Shown here one piece after another: positions 1 to 5,639 of a DNA stretch of 5,715 nt (position 1 is its first letter; each line of letters begins with the position of its first letter). The position numbers were made by a program, and so were the translations under genes. Location: assembly GCA_025362615.1 (NCBI GenBank), contig JANYFQ010000700.1:1-5715 (forward strand), in the 5' to 3' direction. The notes under the pieces were generated by a model that saw only the letters and a list, made by a program, of their open reading frames with translations, was not told where the DNA came from and made no database searches. The DNA is from Hymenobacter sp. (GTDB lineage Bacteria > Bacteroidota > Bacteroidia > Cytophagales > Hymenobacteraceae).

Positions 1-7
1 CTTTGCG

Positions 8-874
8 ATGAACGAACTCCTGCCCACCTACCAGCTCCAGGCATTTTGCAGCCCGCAACCGGCCGCCGTGGGGGTGTACTTTCCTGATTATGCTGCCCCA
101 CGGCCCACGATTCCGCTGCACCGCCCGTACCGCAGCGACTACTACAAGCTTAGCCTGTGCCTGCGGGGCACGGCCGAGTTGAAAGTGAACCTGGAAACCT
201 GCGTGGTCGGCCCCGGCTGCCTGGTTCTGACCACGCCGAACGTCATCAAGCAGTGGCAGCTCATGTCCGAGGACTACGAAACGCTGTCCGTCTTTTTCAC
301 GCAGGACTTCATCACGACCAACAACGCGGCCACCGGCCGGCTGCGCTTTCTGGTGAACCCTACCACCTACGTGCTCCCGCTTTCGGCCGCAGAAACGGAG
401 AACGTGGCGGCTTCCTTTCGCTTTTTGCAGCAGAAATACAACAGCCCGCACGCCGAACGGGACAATATCCTCAAAAACATCATCAACAGCCTGCTCTACG
501 AAATAGGCCCCCTTTTCGACCAGCCCGCTGCGGTACCGGCCGGGAGCGTTACCCGCAGCCAGCAGTTGGCGGCGGCCTTCCGGCAATTGGTACTGAAACA
601 TTGCGTTTCGGCGCGCAGCGTGCAGTTCTACGCCAACCACCTGTGCATCACGCCGCGCCACCTCAACGAGCTGGTGAAGGCCGTGACCGGCCGCACCGCC
701 AGCAACTGGATTGCCGAAGCCGTGGCGCTTGAAGCCAAAGCCCTGCTGCAAAACCCGGCCTTGCCCATTCAGCAGGTGGCCGCGAGCCTGCACTTCGCCG
801 ACCAGTTTGCCTTCAGCCGCTTCTTTAAAAACAGCACGGGCCTTTCGCCCACGGCGTACCGACGGGCCGGCTGA
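8..874 (+). CDS. AraC-family transcriptional regulator (cupin sensor plus AraC HTH)
   Basis: This 288-residue protein is a DNA-binding regulator of the AraC/XylS family, of normal family length. The N-terminal part (about residues 30-100) looks like the AraC-type cupin sensor: it has the stretch around H38-Y46 that precedes the first beta strands and a turn G68-P69-G70 followed by L74-T75-T76-P77-N78. The C-terminal part carries the two helix-turn-helix units: the first at about 205-225 (YANHLCITPRHLNELVK), the second at about 254-274, ending in the family signature FSRFFKNSTGLSPTAYR. The ATG at 8 gives a start typical of these proteins, but only seven bases lie upstream and they hold no stop, so an earlier start cannot be excluded. 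The gene precedes an oxidoreductase operon on the same strand, and a direct repeat of AraC-site geometry lies in the gap (894-930). I infer that it activates that operon. The ligand is unknown. Family assignment is secure; target and effector are inference. Confidence 0.93.
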   Translation: MNELLPTYQLQAFCSPQPAAVGVYFPDYAAPRPTIPLHRPYRSDYYKLSLCLRGTAELKVNLETCVVGPGCLVLTTPNVIKQWQLMSEDYETLSVFFTQDFITTNNAATGRLRFLVNPTTYVLPLSAAETENVAASFRFLQQKYNSPHAERDNILKNIINSLLYEIGPLFDQPAAVPAGSVTRSQQLAAAFRQLVLKHCVSARSVQFYANHLCITPRHLNELVKAVTGRTASNWIAEAVALEAKALLQNPALPIQQVAASLHFADQFAFSRFFKNSTGLSPTAYRRAG

Positions 875-893
875 CCCGTAGGCCGGCCGCAGG

Positions 894-930
894 TGCCACC
901 CTTTCGCCACAGCTTGCCACCCTTCGGCCA
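894..930 (+). repeat. 16-bp direct repeat with 21-bp period; candidate AraC-type operator
   Basis: Two copies of TGCCACCCTT-NN-GCCA occupy 894-909 and 915-930. They agree at 14 of 16 positions and are offset by exactly 21 bp, two helical turns. AraC-family activators typically bind two direct-repeat half-sites of about 17 bp at this spacing, with the downstream half abutting the promoter. Here the second copy ends directly against the candidate -33 element TTG at 931. The repeat is seen directly; its role as the site of the regulator encoded at 8-874 is inference. Confidence 0.55.
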
Positions 931-961
931 TTGCCCGGCCGGGGCGGAAGCCGGAATTTTG
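931..961 (+). promoter_or_regulatory. Candidate Bacteroidota promoter for the 1040-2359 operon
   Basis: TTG at 931-933 and GAATTTTG at 954-961 are separated by 20 bp. They resemble the Bacteroidota sigma-A consensus (TTG, a spacer of about 19-21 bp, then TAnnTTTG), with one mismatch in the -7 box. Transcription would begin near 968, leaving a leader of about 70 nt before the ATG at 1040. The adjacent 21-bp direct repeat strengthens the call. A poorer alternative, TAAAATTTC, lies nearer the start codon at about 1026. Confidence 0.4.
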
Positions 962-1039
962 CAGTGTCTTTCAACCAACCCGCCGCCAACGCCGGCCACG
1001 GGGTACCGGAAACCATTCACCCCCGTAAAATTTCTCTTT

Positions 1040-1912
1040 ATGATACTAGTAACTGGCGCAACGGGCAACCTTGGCTCGGCCACCCTGGAGTTTTTGCTGC
1101 AGAAACTCCCCGCTTCCCAAGTGGCCGGCCTGGCCCGTAGCGCCGAAAAAGCCGCGCCGCTGCGTGCGAAGGGCATTGACATCCGCTTGGGCGACTACAC
1201 CGACCACGACTCGCTGGTGGCCGCCTTCACCGGGGTGGACAAGCTCTTCCTCGTCGCCTCCAACAATCAGCAGGGCCAAATCGGGGCCCAACACGTCAAT
1301 GTCATCGCCGCCGCGAAGGCCGCCGGCGTTCGGCACATCGCCTACACCAACGGCGACATCAAAGACCCGGACAACACCGCGCTGGCCTGGCGGGAAAACG
1401 GGCACCGGATGACGCGCGAGGCGCTGATGAACTCGGGCATTCCGTACACGCTCTTTCAGAATACCCTCTACGCCGAAGTGCTGCCCTACTACCTGGACGC
1501 GAACGTGCTCGATGCCGGCATCTCCTACCCGGCGGGCAACGGGCGGGTGCCGTTTGCCACGCGCCGGGACATGGCCGAAGCCTCGGCCACGCTGCTGGCC
1601 CGCCAAGAGCCGCTCCAGGACCGGTACATATTGGCTTCCGAAACGGCCTATTCGTTTGCGGACCTCGCCCAAATACTGTCCGAGCTGGCCGGCAAGCCGG
1701 TGGTCTATCACAACCTGGACGCGGCCGCGTACAAGGCGAAGAAGCTAGCCGCCGGGGTGCCCGAGCATATGCTGGGCCACTTGATGAGCTTCGGGCAGGC
1801 CATTGCCGCCGGCGACCTGGACACCGGCCACACCGACCTGCCGGCGATTCTGGGCCGGCAGCCCACGCCCTTGCGGGAGTATCTGAAGTCCGTTTATTTT
1901 CCGCAAAACTAA
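1040..1912 (+). CDS. NmrA/QorB-like atypical SDR, NAD(P)-dependent oxidoreductase
   Basis: This 290-residue protein belongs to the atypical short-chain dehydrogenases of the NmrA-like/QorB group (E. coli QorB is an NAD(P)H:quinone oxidoreductase of similar length). The Rossmann nucleotide motif sits at the very N-terminus: TGATGNLG, with G6, G9 and G12. R33 follows strand 2, the GDY motif is at 51-53, GVDKLFLVASN at 65-75, AYTN at 101-104, and the substrate-side block YTLFQNTLYAEV at about 136-147. Family members usually have YTS where this one has YTN, and LRNG where it has FQNT, so its substrate may differ. There is no classical YxxxK, as expected for the group. The ATG at 1040 was chosen because MILVTGATG is the usual family N-terminus; the frame is open back to 893, but that extension is low-complexity and lacks homology features. 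The next gene starts 12 nt after the stop, so the two are probably cotranscribed. A paralogue lies at 4613-5491. Likely a cytoplasmic reductase of quinones or other electrophiles; the substrate is unproven. Confidence 0.9.
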   Translation: MILVTGATGNLGSATLEFLLQKLPASQVAGLARSAEKAAPLRAKGIDIRLGDYTDHDSLVAAFTGVDKLFLVASNNQQGQIGAQHVNVIAAAKAAGVRHIAYTNGDIKDPDNTALAWRENGHRMTREALMNSGIPYTLFQNTLYAEVLPYYLDANVLDAGISYPAGNGRVPFATRRDMAEASATLLARQEPLQDRYILASETAYSFADLAQILSELAGKPVVYHNLDAAAYKAKKLAAGVPEHMLGHLMSFGQAIAAGDLDTGHTDLPAILGRQPTPLREYLKSVYFPQN

Positions 1913-1924
1913 TTTTTCTTCCCC

Positions 1925-2359
1925 ATGAAACTTTCTGAAAAAGGACCCCTGGCCCCCGTTCCCGTGCTGGCCGCCGTCCTCGAACCCGTTTCGCAAGCCG
2001 TGCAGGGCTGGCCCGGCATCATCGCCGCCGCCCATTGGGACCTTTACCGGGTGGGCGAAGTGGTGGACGGGGCCGATTTTTACGTGGGCGAGGAAGAATT
2101 GGGGCACATTCACCTCGGGGGCGACGTGCATTTGGCCAGCAGCCCCGCGCTGGGGCAGGCCCTGGTGGCCGGCGGCTGGGCCAAGCCCATGCGCTTCGGC
2201 GGCACCCAGTACGGCGGCTGGACGGAATTCCAGGTACGCACTGCCGCCGACGCGGCGCACGCGGCGTGGCTTTTTGAGCTGAACTACCAGCGCCTGCGCG
2301 GCCGGCCCGAAGCCGAGCTGGTCGCCGAAATTGCCGGCCATCGGGCCGTTTCGCGCTGA
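1925..2359 (+). CDS. Luciferase-like DUF5519 family protein
   Basis: This 144-residue protein matches my recollection of the small 'luciferase' domain family (DUF5519, Pfam PF17648) found in bacteria and fungi. Diagnostic stretches are an FYVGEEELGHIH segment (residues 52-63) with paired histidines H61 and H63, a helix ending in the ALVAGGWAKP turn (79-88), a GGW motif (97-99), and the closing LNYQRL (119-124), which resembles the LNYERL of relatives. There is no signal peptide or membrane segment. The family name comes from fungal and animal annotations; there is no similarity to the flavin-dependent LuxA/LuxB luciferases and no reaction is established. The start is an ATG 12 nt after the stop of the oxidoreductase at 1040-1912, with no promoter between, so it is the second gene of that operon. 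Its role in redox metabolism is suggested only by that coupling. Confidence 0.75.
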   Translation: MKLSEKGPLAPVPVLAAVLEPVSQAVQGWPGIIAAAHWDLYRVGEVVDGADFYVGEEELGHIHLGGDVHLASSPALGQALVAGGWAKPMRFGGTQYGGWTEFQVRTAADAAHAAWLFELNYQRLRGRPEAELVAEIAGHRAVSR

Positions 2360-2362
2360 CCG

Positions 2363-2382
2363 GTAGCGGTAGGCCCCGCTGC
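2363..2382 (+). terminator. Weak hairpin after the DUF5519 gene; possible operon terminator
   Basis: GTAGCGG at 2363-2369 pairs with CCGCTGC at 2376-2382 (seven pairs, one of them U·G) around a six-base loop, four bases after the stop codon. It is followed by GAAATTTG rather than a clear T run. Position fits an operon end, but the stem is short for this GC content. Confidence 0.3.
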
Positions 2383-2483
2383 GAAATTTGAGCCGCCTAG
2401 CACCCCAGCGGGCCGGAAGGCGGGGGTCGACTCAGTACGGCAGCGAAAAGCCGGGGCCTACTGGTGCGCTACCTGGGCGGGAG

Positions 2484-2519
2484 CCGCAGTTAAGCTACAA
2501 ACTTCCGCAATCCGGCTAC
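2484..2519 (+). repeat. 15-bp direct repeat with 21-bp period; candidate AraC-type operator
   Basis: CCGCA-N5-GCTAC occurs at 2484-2498 and again at 2505-2519, offset by exactly 21 bp; 11 of 15 positions agree, including both outer pentamers. The downstream copy ends about where the -33 element of the promoter at 2541 should be. The arrangement copies that at 894-930 with a different sequence. I infer it is the site of the second AraC regulator, at 3527-4456, though the regulator at 8-874 cannot be excluded. Confidence 0.5.
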
Positions 2520-2540
2520 GGGCCGCCAGTAACCGGGCCG

Positions 2541-2548
2541 GACCTTTG
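2541..2548 (+). promoter_or_regulatory. Bacteroidota -7 promoter element of the SDR gene
   Basis: GACCTTTG differs from TAnnTTTG at one position and lies 24 nt before the ATG at 2573, a usual distance in this phylum; transcription would start near 2555. No TTG is present 19-21 bp upstream (the bases there are around ACGG). A missing -33 element fits a promoter that needs an activator bound at the 2484-2519 repeats. Confidence 0.55.
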
Positions 2549-2572
2549 TAGTACAAATTAACGCCCCATCTT

Positions 2573-3466
2573 ATGACCCCCACAACCCCCCAAACGCACA
2601 TTGCCGGCGAAACCGGCACAGCTCCCGCTGCGGGCGCTACCCCCAAAATATGGTTTATCACGGGCGCTTCCCGGGGCTTTGGCCGCGTCTGGACGGAAGC
2701 CGCCCTGCAACGCGGCGATAAGGTGGCCGCCACGGCACGCCAACTGGACAGCATCGCGGATTTGACGGCAACCTACGGAGCCAACGTCTTGACGCTGGCG
2801 CTGGACGTGACAAACCCTGCGCAGGTGAAAACGGCCGTCGCACAGGCCCACGCGCACTTCGGTCGGCTCGATATTGTGCTCAATAATGCCGGGTACTCCC
2901 TGGTCGGCACGATTGAGGAAGCCAGCCTGGACGAAATCCGGGCCATGTACGAAACCAACGTGTTCGGGGCCGTGGCTGTCATTCAGGCCGCGCTGCCGCT
3001 GCTGCGGGCGCAGGGCAGCGGCCACATTTTGGGCACTTCCAGCAACCTGGGCCACGTCACCATGCCGGTCATCGGCTACTATTGCTCCACCAAGTGGGCG
3101 TTCGAGGCCATTCACGAAAGCCTGGCCGCCGAAGTGGCCTCGTTCGGCATCAAGGTCACCATCATCGAGCCAGGGGCCTACGCCACCGAGTTTGGCAGCC
3201 CGGAGTCGTTGCGCTTCGCGGCCGGTTTGGAAGTGTACAACGATTTTAAGGACGACTTCTTCACGGGCTTGCGGGGCCTGGAACGCGGCAACCCGGCCGC
3301 AACCCCGGCGGCCCTCTTCGCTGCGGTAGACGCCGCGCAGCCGCCCCTGCGCTTGTTCCTGGGCAGCCACAACCTGCCCGCGGTGCGCGCGGCCTACGCC
3401 GAGCGGCTGGCCACCTGGGAAGCCTGGGATGGCGTGGCAAGTGCCGCCCAGGGTGCCGCCAACTAA
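2573..3466 (+). CDS. Classical short-chain dehydrogenase/reductase (SDR)
   Basis: This 297-residue protein is a classical SDR that reduces or oxidises a carbonyl/alcohol with NAD(P). Every hallmark is present in order: the cofactor motif TGASRGFG (30-37), an arginine after strand 2 (TAR, R56) that favours NADP(H), the adenine-ring motif LDVT (77-80), NNAG (104-107), structural N129, and the catalytic Ser-Tyr-Lys as S157, Y170 and K174 with normal spacing (13 and 4). PGAY (about 188-191) follows as the usual cofactor-closing loop. The core is preceded by about 24 residues rich in Thr, Pro and Ala that look disordered; the start is nevertheless supported by the -7 box just upstream, and there is no later Met before residue 125. 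The C-terminus is longer than the roughly 250-residue minimum, as in the 17-beta-HSD-like subgroup. It is followed by a hairpin and then an AraC regulator. Cytoplasmic; substrate unknown. Confidence 0.95.
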   Translation: MTPTTPQTHIAGETGTAPAAGATPKIWFITGASRGFGRVWTEAALQRGDKVAATARQLDSIADLTATYGANVLTLALDVTNPAQVKTAVAQAHAHFGRLDIVLNNAGYSLVGTIEEASLDEIRAMYETNVFGAVAVIQAALPLLRAQGSGHILGTSSNLGHVTMPVIGYYCSTKWAFEAIHESLAAEVASFGIKVTIIEPGAYATEFGSPESLRFAAGLEVYNDFKDDFFTGLRGLERGNPAATPAALFAAVDAAQPPLRLFLGSHNLPAVRAAYAERLATWEAWDGVASAAQGAAN

Positions 3467-3472
3467 ACCCGC

Positions 3473-3512
3473 ATTGGCCGCCGGTGGTTGAAAGCAGCTA
3501 CCGGCGGCTGAT
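3473..3512 (+). other. 18-bp stem, AAAG-loop RNA hairpin between the SDR and AraC genes
   Basis: Bases 3473-3490 pair with 3495-3512 without interruption around the tetraloop AAAG. The core, GCCGCCGGT against ACCGGCGGC, is a perfect 9-bp match. Four pairs are G·U and so form only in RNA from the plus strand. The hairpin begins six bases after the SDR stop and ends 14 bases before the ATG at 3527. No T run follows, so it is either a non-canonical terminator, an attenuator between the SDR and the regulator, or a 3'-end stabiliser. The structure is certain at sequence level; its function is inference. Confidence 0.6.
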
Positions 3513-3526
3513 TGGAACAAGTGGAA

Positions 3527-4456
3527 ATGATGAACAAACCAGGAAATGCGCCGCTTCGATTTACTTCCTTGTCCGAAGCGCACCGGGCCTTGGGCTTGCC
3601 GCCGCCCCTGCACCCGCTGATTAGCCTCTTAAAAGGGGCCCGCCTGCCAGCGGAAGGCGTTGGAGCGCAGCCACACGCGCTGAGTTTTTATAAAATATCC
3701 TACCGGCCCAGGTTGAGCAGCCGGCTCAAGTACGGGCAAGGGTACTATGATTTTGAGGAAGGCGGCTTGTTGTTTGCCGCCCCCAACCAGGTTATCGGCG
3801 GCCCGGAAGAACACGAGGCAGGGGCCTGCGGTCACTACACCCTCCTGATTCATCCGGATTTTTTGGCGGGCAGCCCGTTGGCTAAAAAGATGCAGCAATA
3901 CGGCTTTTTCACTTACTCGGTCAACGAGGCGCTGCACGTGTCAGCGCAGGAGAAGGAATTGGTTTTGGCGCTGTTTGAAACGATGGAAGCGGAGCTGGCC
4001 AGCCGCTTGGATGAATTCAGCCAAGAGGTGGTCATCGCCCAGCTTGACCTGCTGCTGACCTACGCCAACCGCTTCTACAAGCGCCAGTTTATCACACGCA
4101 AAGCGGCACACGGCGGCCTGCTGCTGCAGCTGGAAGAAACGCTGACCGACTGCTTTCGCCGCGAAGATTTGGCCCAGCGGGGCATTCCCACGGTTCATTA
4201 TCTGGCGCAGCGCCTGCACGTTTCCCCCAGCTACCTGAGCGACATGCTACGGGCGCTAACCGGCCAGAGCGCCCAGCAGCACATCCACGACAAGCTCATC
4301 GGGCAAGCGAAGGAACAACTGGCCACCACGGGCTTGTCGGTGAGCGAGGTGGCCTACGCACTGGGCTTCGAGCATCCGCAGTCTTTCAGCCGGTTTTTCA
4401 AAACCAAGACCGCCCTTTCGCCGCTGGCGTTCCGGCAGTCTTTCCGGCACAACTGA
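3527..4456 (+). CDS. AraC-family transcriptional regulator
   Basis: This 309-residue protein is a second AraC/XylS-family regulator. The N-terminal half (about 1-200) is a ligand or partner domain, with a cupin-like stretch around residues 50-110 (LSFYKISYRP, then GGLLFAAPNQVI). The C-terminal AraC domain has two helix-turn-helix units: VHYLAQRLHVSPSYLSDMLR (223-242) and VSEVAYALGFEHPQSFSRFF (272-291), followed by the signature KTKTALSPLAFRQSF. The start is taken at the first of two adjacent ATGs (3527, 3530), preceded by the purine-rich GGAACAAGTGGAA; a TTG start at 3512 lies inside the hairpin and is unlikely. It follows the SDR gene by 60 bp without a visible promoter of its own, so it may depend on read-through past the hairpin. 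It probably regulates the SDR promoter, which would make a feedback loop. It is clearly diverged from the regulator at 8-874. Confidence 0.92.
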   Translation: MMNKPGNAPLRFTSLSEAHRALGLPPPLHPLISLLKGARLPAEGVGAQPHALSFYKISYRPRLSSRLKYGQGYYDFEEGGLLFAAPNQVIGGPEEHEAGACGHYTLLIHPDFLAGSPLAKKMQQYGFFTYSVNEALHVSAQEKELVLALFETMEAELASRLDEFSQEVVIAQLDLLLTYANRFYKRQFITRKAAHGGLLLQLEETLTDCFRREDLAQRGIPTVHYLAQRLHVSPSYLSDMLRALTGQSAQQHIHDKLIGQAKEQLATTGLSVSEVAYALGFEHPQSFSRFFKTKTALSPLAFRQSFRHN

Positions 4457-4496
4457 CGCGGGCTGCCCCGCTGCCTGACACGATAAAGCCATTTTA

Positions 4497-4538
4497 GGGG
4501 CAGCGCGTGGCTTTTCCTGGCCCGCGCTGCCCCTTCGG
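4497..4538 (+). terminator. Terminator hairpin after the second AraC gene
   Basis: GGGGCAGCGCG (4497-4507) pairs perfectly with CGCGCTGCCCC (4523-4533), and GGC/GCC can extend the stem inside past one unpaired T. The pyrimidine-rich TTCGGTTTCCC follows. It lies 40 bases after the stop at 4456. The 11-bp GC-rich stem is strong, but the T tract is interrupted. Confidence 0.7.
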
Positions 4539-4571
4539 TTTCCCTTTCCAGTCCCTGATTTTATATCGAAG

Positions 4572-4611
4572 AGCGGTCGGGCAGAACCTGCTTCCTGCCC
4601 GGCCGCTTTTT
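4572..4611. terminator. Bidirectional intrinsic terminator in the convergent gap
   Basis: AGCGGTCGGGCAG (4572-4584) pairs with CTGCCCGGCCGCT (4595-4607) over 13 positions with one wobble pair and a 10-base loop. On the plus strand it runs into TTTTT (4607-4611), a textbook intrinsic terminator. The same hairpin begins five bases after the TAG stop of the minus-strand gene (4613-4615), so it probably also ends that transcript, though the minus strand lacks a clean T run. Confidence 0.8.
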
Positions 4612-4612
4612 G

Positions 4613-5491
4613 CTACTTGTAAACCTGCGCGAGAAACTGCGCGGTCGTGGTTGGCTTCCTTCCCAGGAAAGCCTCAAGGGTCGAATCTTCGACATCCATC
4701 ATGCCTTGCGCCACCGCACTGGCCCACGTCGTGAACATACCGATGTACACGTCCGGCACCCCGAACTGCCTGAGCGTGGCCTGAAACTCACCGACCGGGG
4801 GCGACTGGTAGGAAATTTCCTTGCCCAGGATGCCGGACAGGTTCCGGGCGATGTCCCGGAACGAAGCGGATTCGGCATTGGCCAGCACGTAACGCTGGTT
4901 TTCGTGGCCTTCCGTGGTCAGTACGTGGGCGGCGGCTTCGGCCAGTTCCTCCCGCAGCACCCAACTGGCTTTTCCCTCCTGCGCGGGAAACCGGATGATG
5001 CCCGTTTCGGCCACTTTGTCTCCCGCGAACAGGGGAATCATCTCCAGGTAGATGCCATTCTGAAGAATGGTGTAGGCCAGGCCACTGGCTTGGAGAAGCT
5101 GCTCGGTTTGGGCATGAGAATCCAGAAAACCGGCAATGGCGGAGTCCTCGTAAGCCGGCTTCGTGACGAAGGAAGTGTAAACGACGTGTTTTACCCGCGC
5201 CTCCTTTGCCGCCCTGATGGCGTTTGCGTGGTGCGCGGTGCGGTTTTCCACGGCTCCCCGGTCGTTGCTGGACACCAGCAACAGCTTGTCCACCCCTTGC
5301 AACGCGGTCACCAACGACGCAACGTCCGCGTAGTCGCCGACCCGCAAGTCAATTCCCTGCTCTTCGAGGTGTTGGCCCTTCGCGGCATCCCTTACCAAAG
5401 CGGCAATTTGCTGGGGCGCGATGCCTTTTTTCAATAGATGCTCAATGGCTTTCGCGCCGTACTGCCCGGTTGCGCCTGTGACTAGAATCAT
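4613..5491 (-). CDS. NmrA/QorB-like atypical SDR, NAD(P)H:quinone oxidoreductase-like
   Basis: This 292-residue protein is closer to canonical QorB than its paralogue at 1040-1912. The N-terminal Rossmann motif is TGATGQYG (G6, G9, G12). It is followed by LVRD with R34 for the cofactor phosphate, VGDY (51-54), GVDKLLLVSSND (66-77), the family YTS at 105-107, the H126-A-Q-T-E130 block and YTILQNGIYLEM (140-151), close to the LRNGWYSEN of E. coli QorB. In that family it transfers electrons from NAD(P)H to quinones or related electrophiles in the cytoplasm. The ATG at 5491 is chosen because MILVTGATG matches both the paralogue and the family start; the frame stays open to 5596, but those 35 residues look like translated leader. 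The gene is convergent with the AraC regulator and is thus a separate unit, with dyads in its upstream region suggesting its own repressor. Activity on a given quinone is not demonstrable here. Confidence 0.92.
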   Translation of the reverse strand: MILVTGATGQYGAKAIEHLLKKGIAPQQIAALVRDAAKGQHLEEQGIDLRVGDYADVASLVTALQGVDKLLLVSSNDRGAVENRTAHHANAIRAAKEARVKHVVYTSFVTKPAYEDSAIAGFLDSHAQTEQLLQASGLAYTILQNGIYLEMIPLFAGDKVAETGIIRFPAQEGKASWVLREELAEAAAHVLTTEGHENQRYVLANAESASFRDIARNLSGILGKEISYQSPPVGEFQATLRQFGVPDVYIGMFTTWASAVAQGMMDVEDSTLEAFLGRKPTTTAQFLAQVYK

Positions 5492-5533
5492 GTTGCCTGT
5501 TGGTTGAGTGAATGGAAAGGTTGCCTGGGTTGA
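5492..5533 (-). repeat. Short imperfect direct repeat in the leader of the minus-strand oxidoreductase
   Basis: GTTGCCTG followed by GGTTGA occurs at 5492-5507 (with two extra bases between the parts) and at 5520-5533, period 28 at the first part. It lies directly before the start codon of the minus-strand gene. It may be a protein-binding or leader element, or just a local duplication; nothing further can be said. Confidence 0.35.
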
Positions 5534-5586
5534 AGCCCCGGATGGGCACTGGCCAACCGAACGGCCAGGGTGTTGGTTGGTGTTCA

Positions 5587-5603
5587 GATTACCCAAAGTA
5601 ATC
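5587..5603. promoter_or_regulatory. Palindromic operator candidate over a minus-strand -7 element
   Basis: GATTAC and GTAATC form a perfect 6-bp inverted repeat with a 5-bp spacer. Read on the minus strand, the spacer and right arm contain TTACTTTG (5594-5601), one mismatch from TAnnTTTG, which could be the promoter of the oxidoreductase at 4613-5491 with a leader of roughly 95 nt. A repressor here would block the promoter. No -33 TTG is visible. Confidence 0.45.
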
Positions 5604-5639
5604 GGCCAGCCGTTTGGTTCGTACCTTGTCGGGACTTCA

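Noticed and set aside
1..7. CTTTGCG before the first gene as the end of a -7 promoter box
   Set aside because: Only part of the box would be inside the window and it would imply a leaderless message; it cannot be judged without upstream sequence.
865..888. GGCCGGC...GCCGGCC hairpin across the stop codon of the first regulator
   Set aside because: A 7-bp stem of a sequence common at this GC, with a 10-base loop and no T run; not enough for a terminator call.
893..1039. N-terminal extension of the oxidoreductase back to 893
   Set aside because: The extra 49 residues cover the operator-like repeat and promoter and have no family counterpart; MILVTGATG at 1040 is the standard start.
1046..1711. 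A 221-codon minus-strand frame opposite the first QorB-like gene
   Set aside because: It is a GC-driven shadow of a well-supported gene; the product has no motif of its own.
1925..2359. Bioluminescence function for the DUF5519 gene
   Set aside because: The family name is historical; there is no LuxA/LuxB-type barrel, no aldehyde or FMN machinery nearby, and the protein is far too small.
2558..3613. A 351-codon open frame on the minus strand opposite the SDR gene
   Set aside because: It is antisense to a protein with a complete set of SDR motifs. Its translation is rich in Gly, Arg, Gln and His with no family signature. Long antisense frames are expected at this GC content.
4610..5437. A 275-codon plus-strand frame opposite the QorB-like gene
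   Set aside because: It mirrors a convincing minus-strand gene, has no recognisable domain, and would begin inside the terminator tail.
5492..5596. N-terminal extension of the minus-strand oxidoreductase to 5596
   Set aside because: The added 35 residues look like translated leader sequence, and the paralogue supports starting at 5491.
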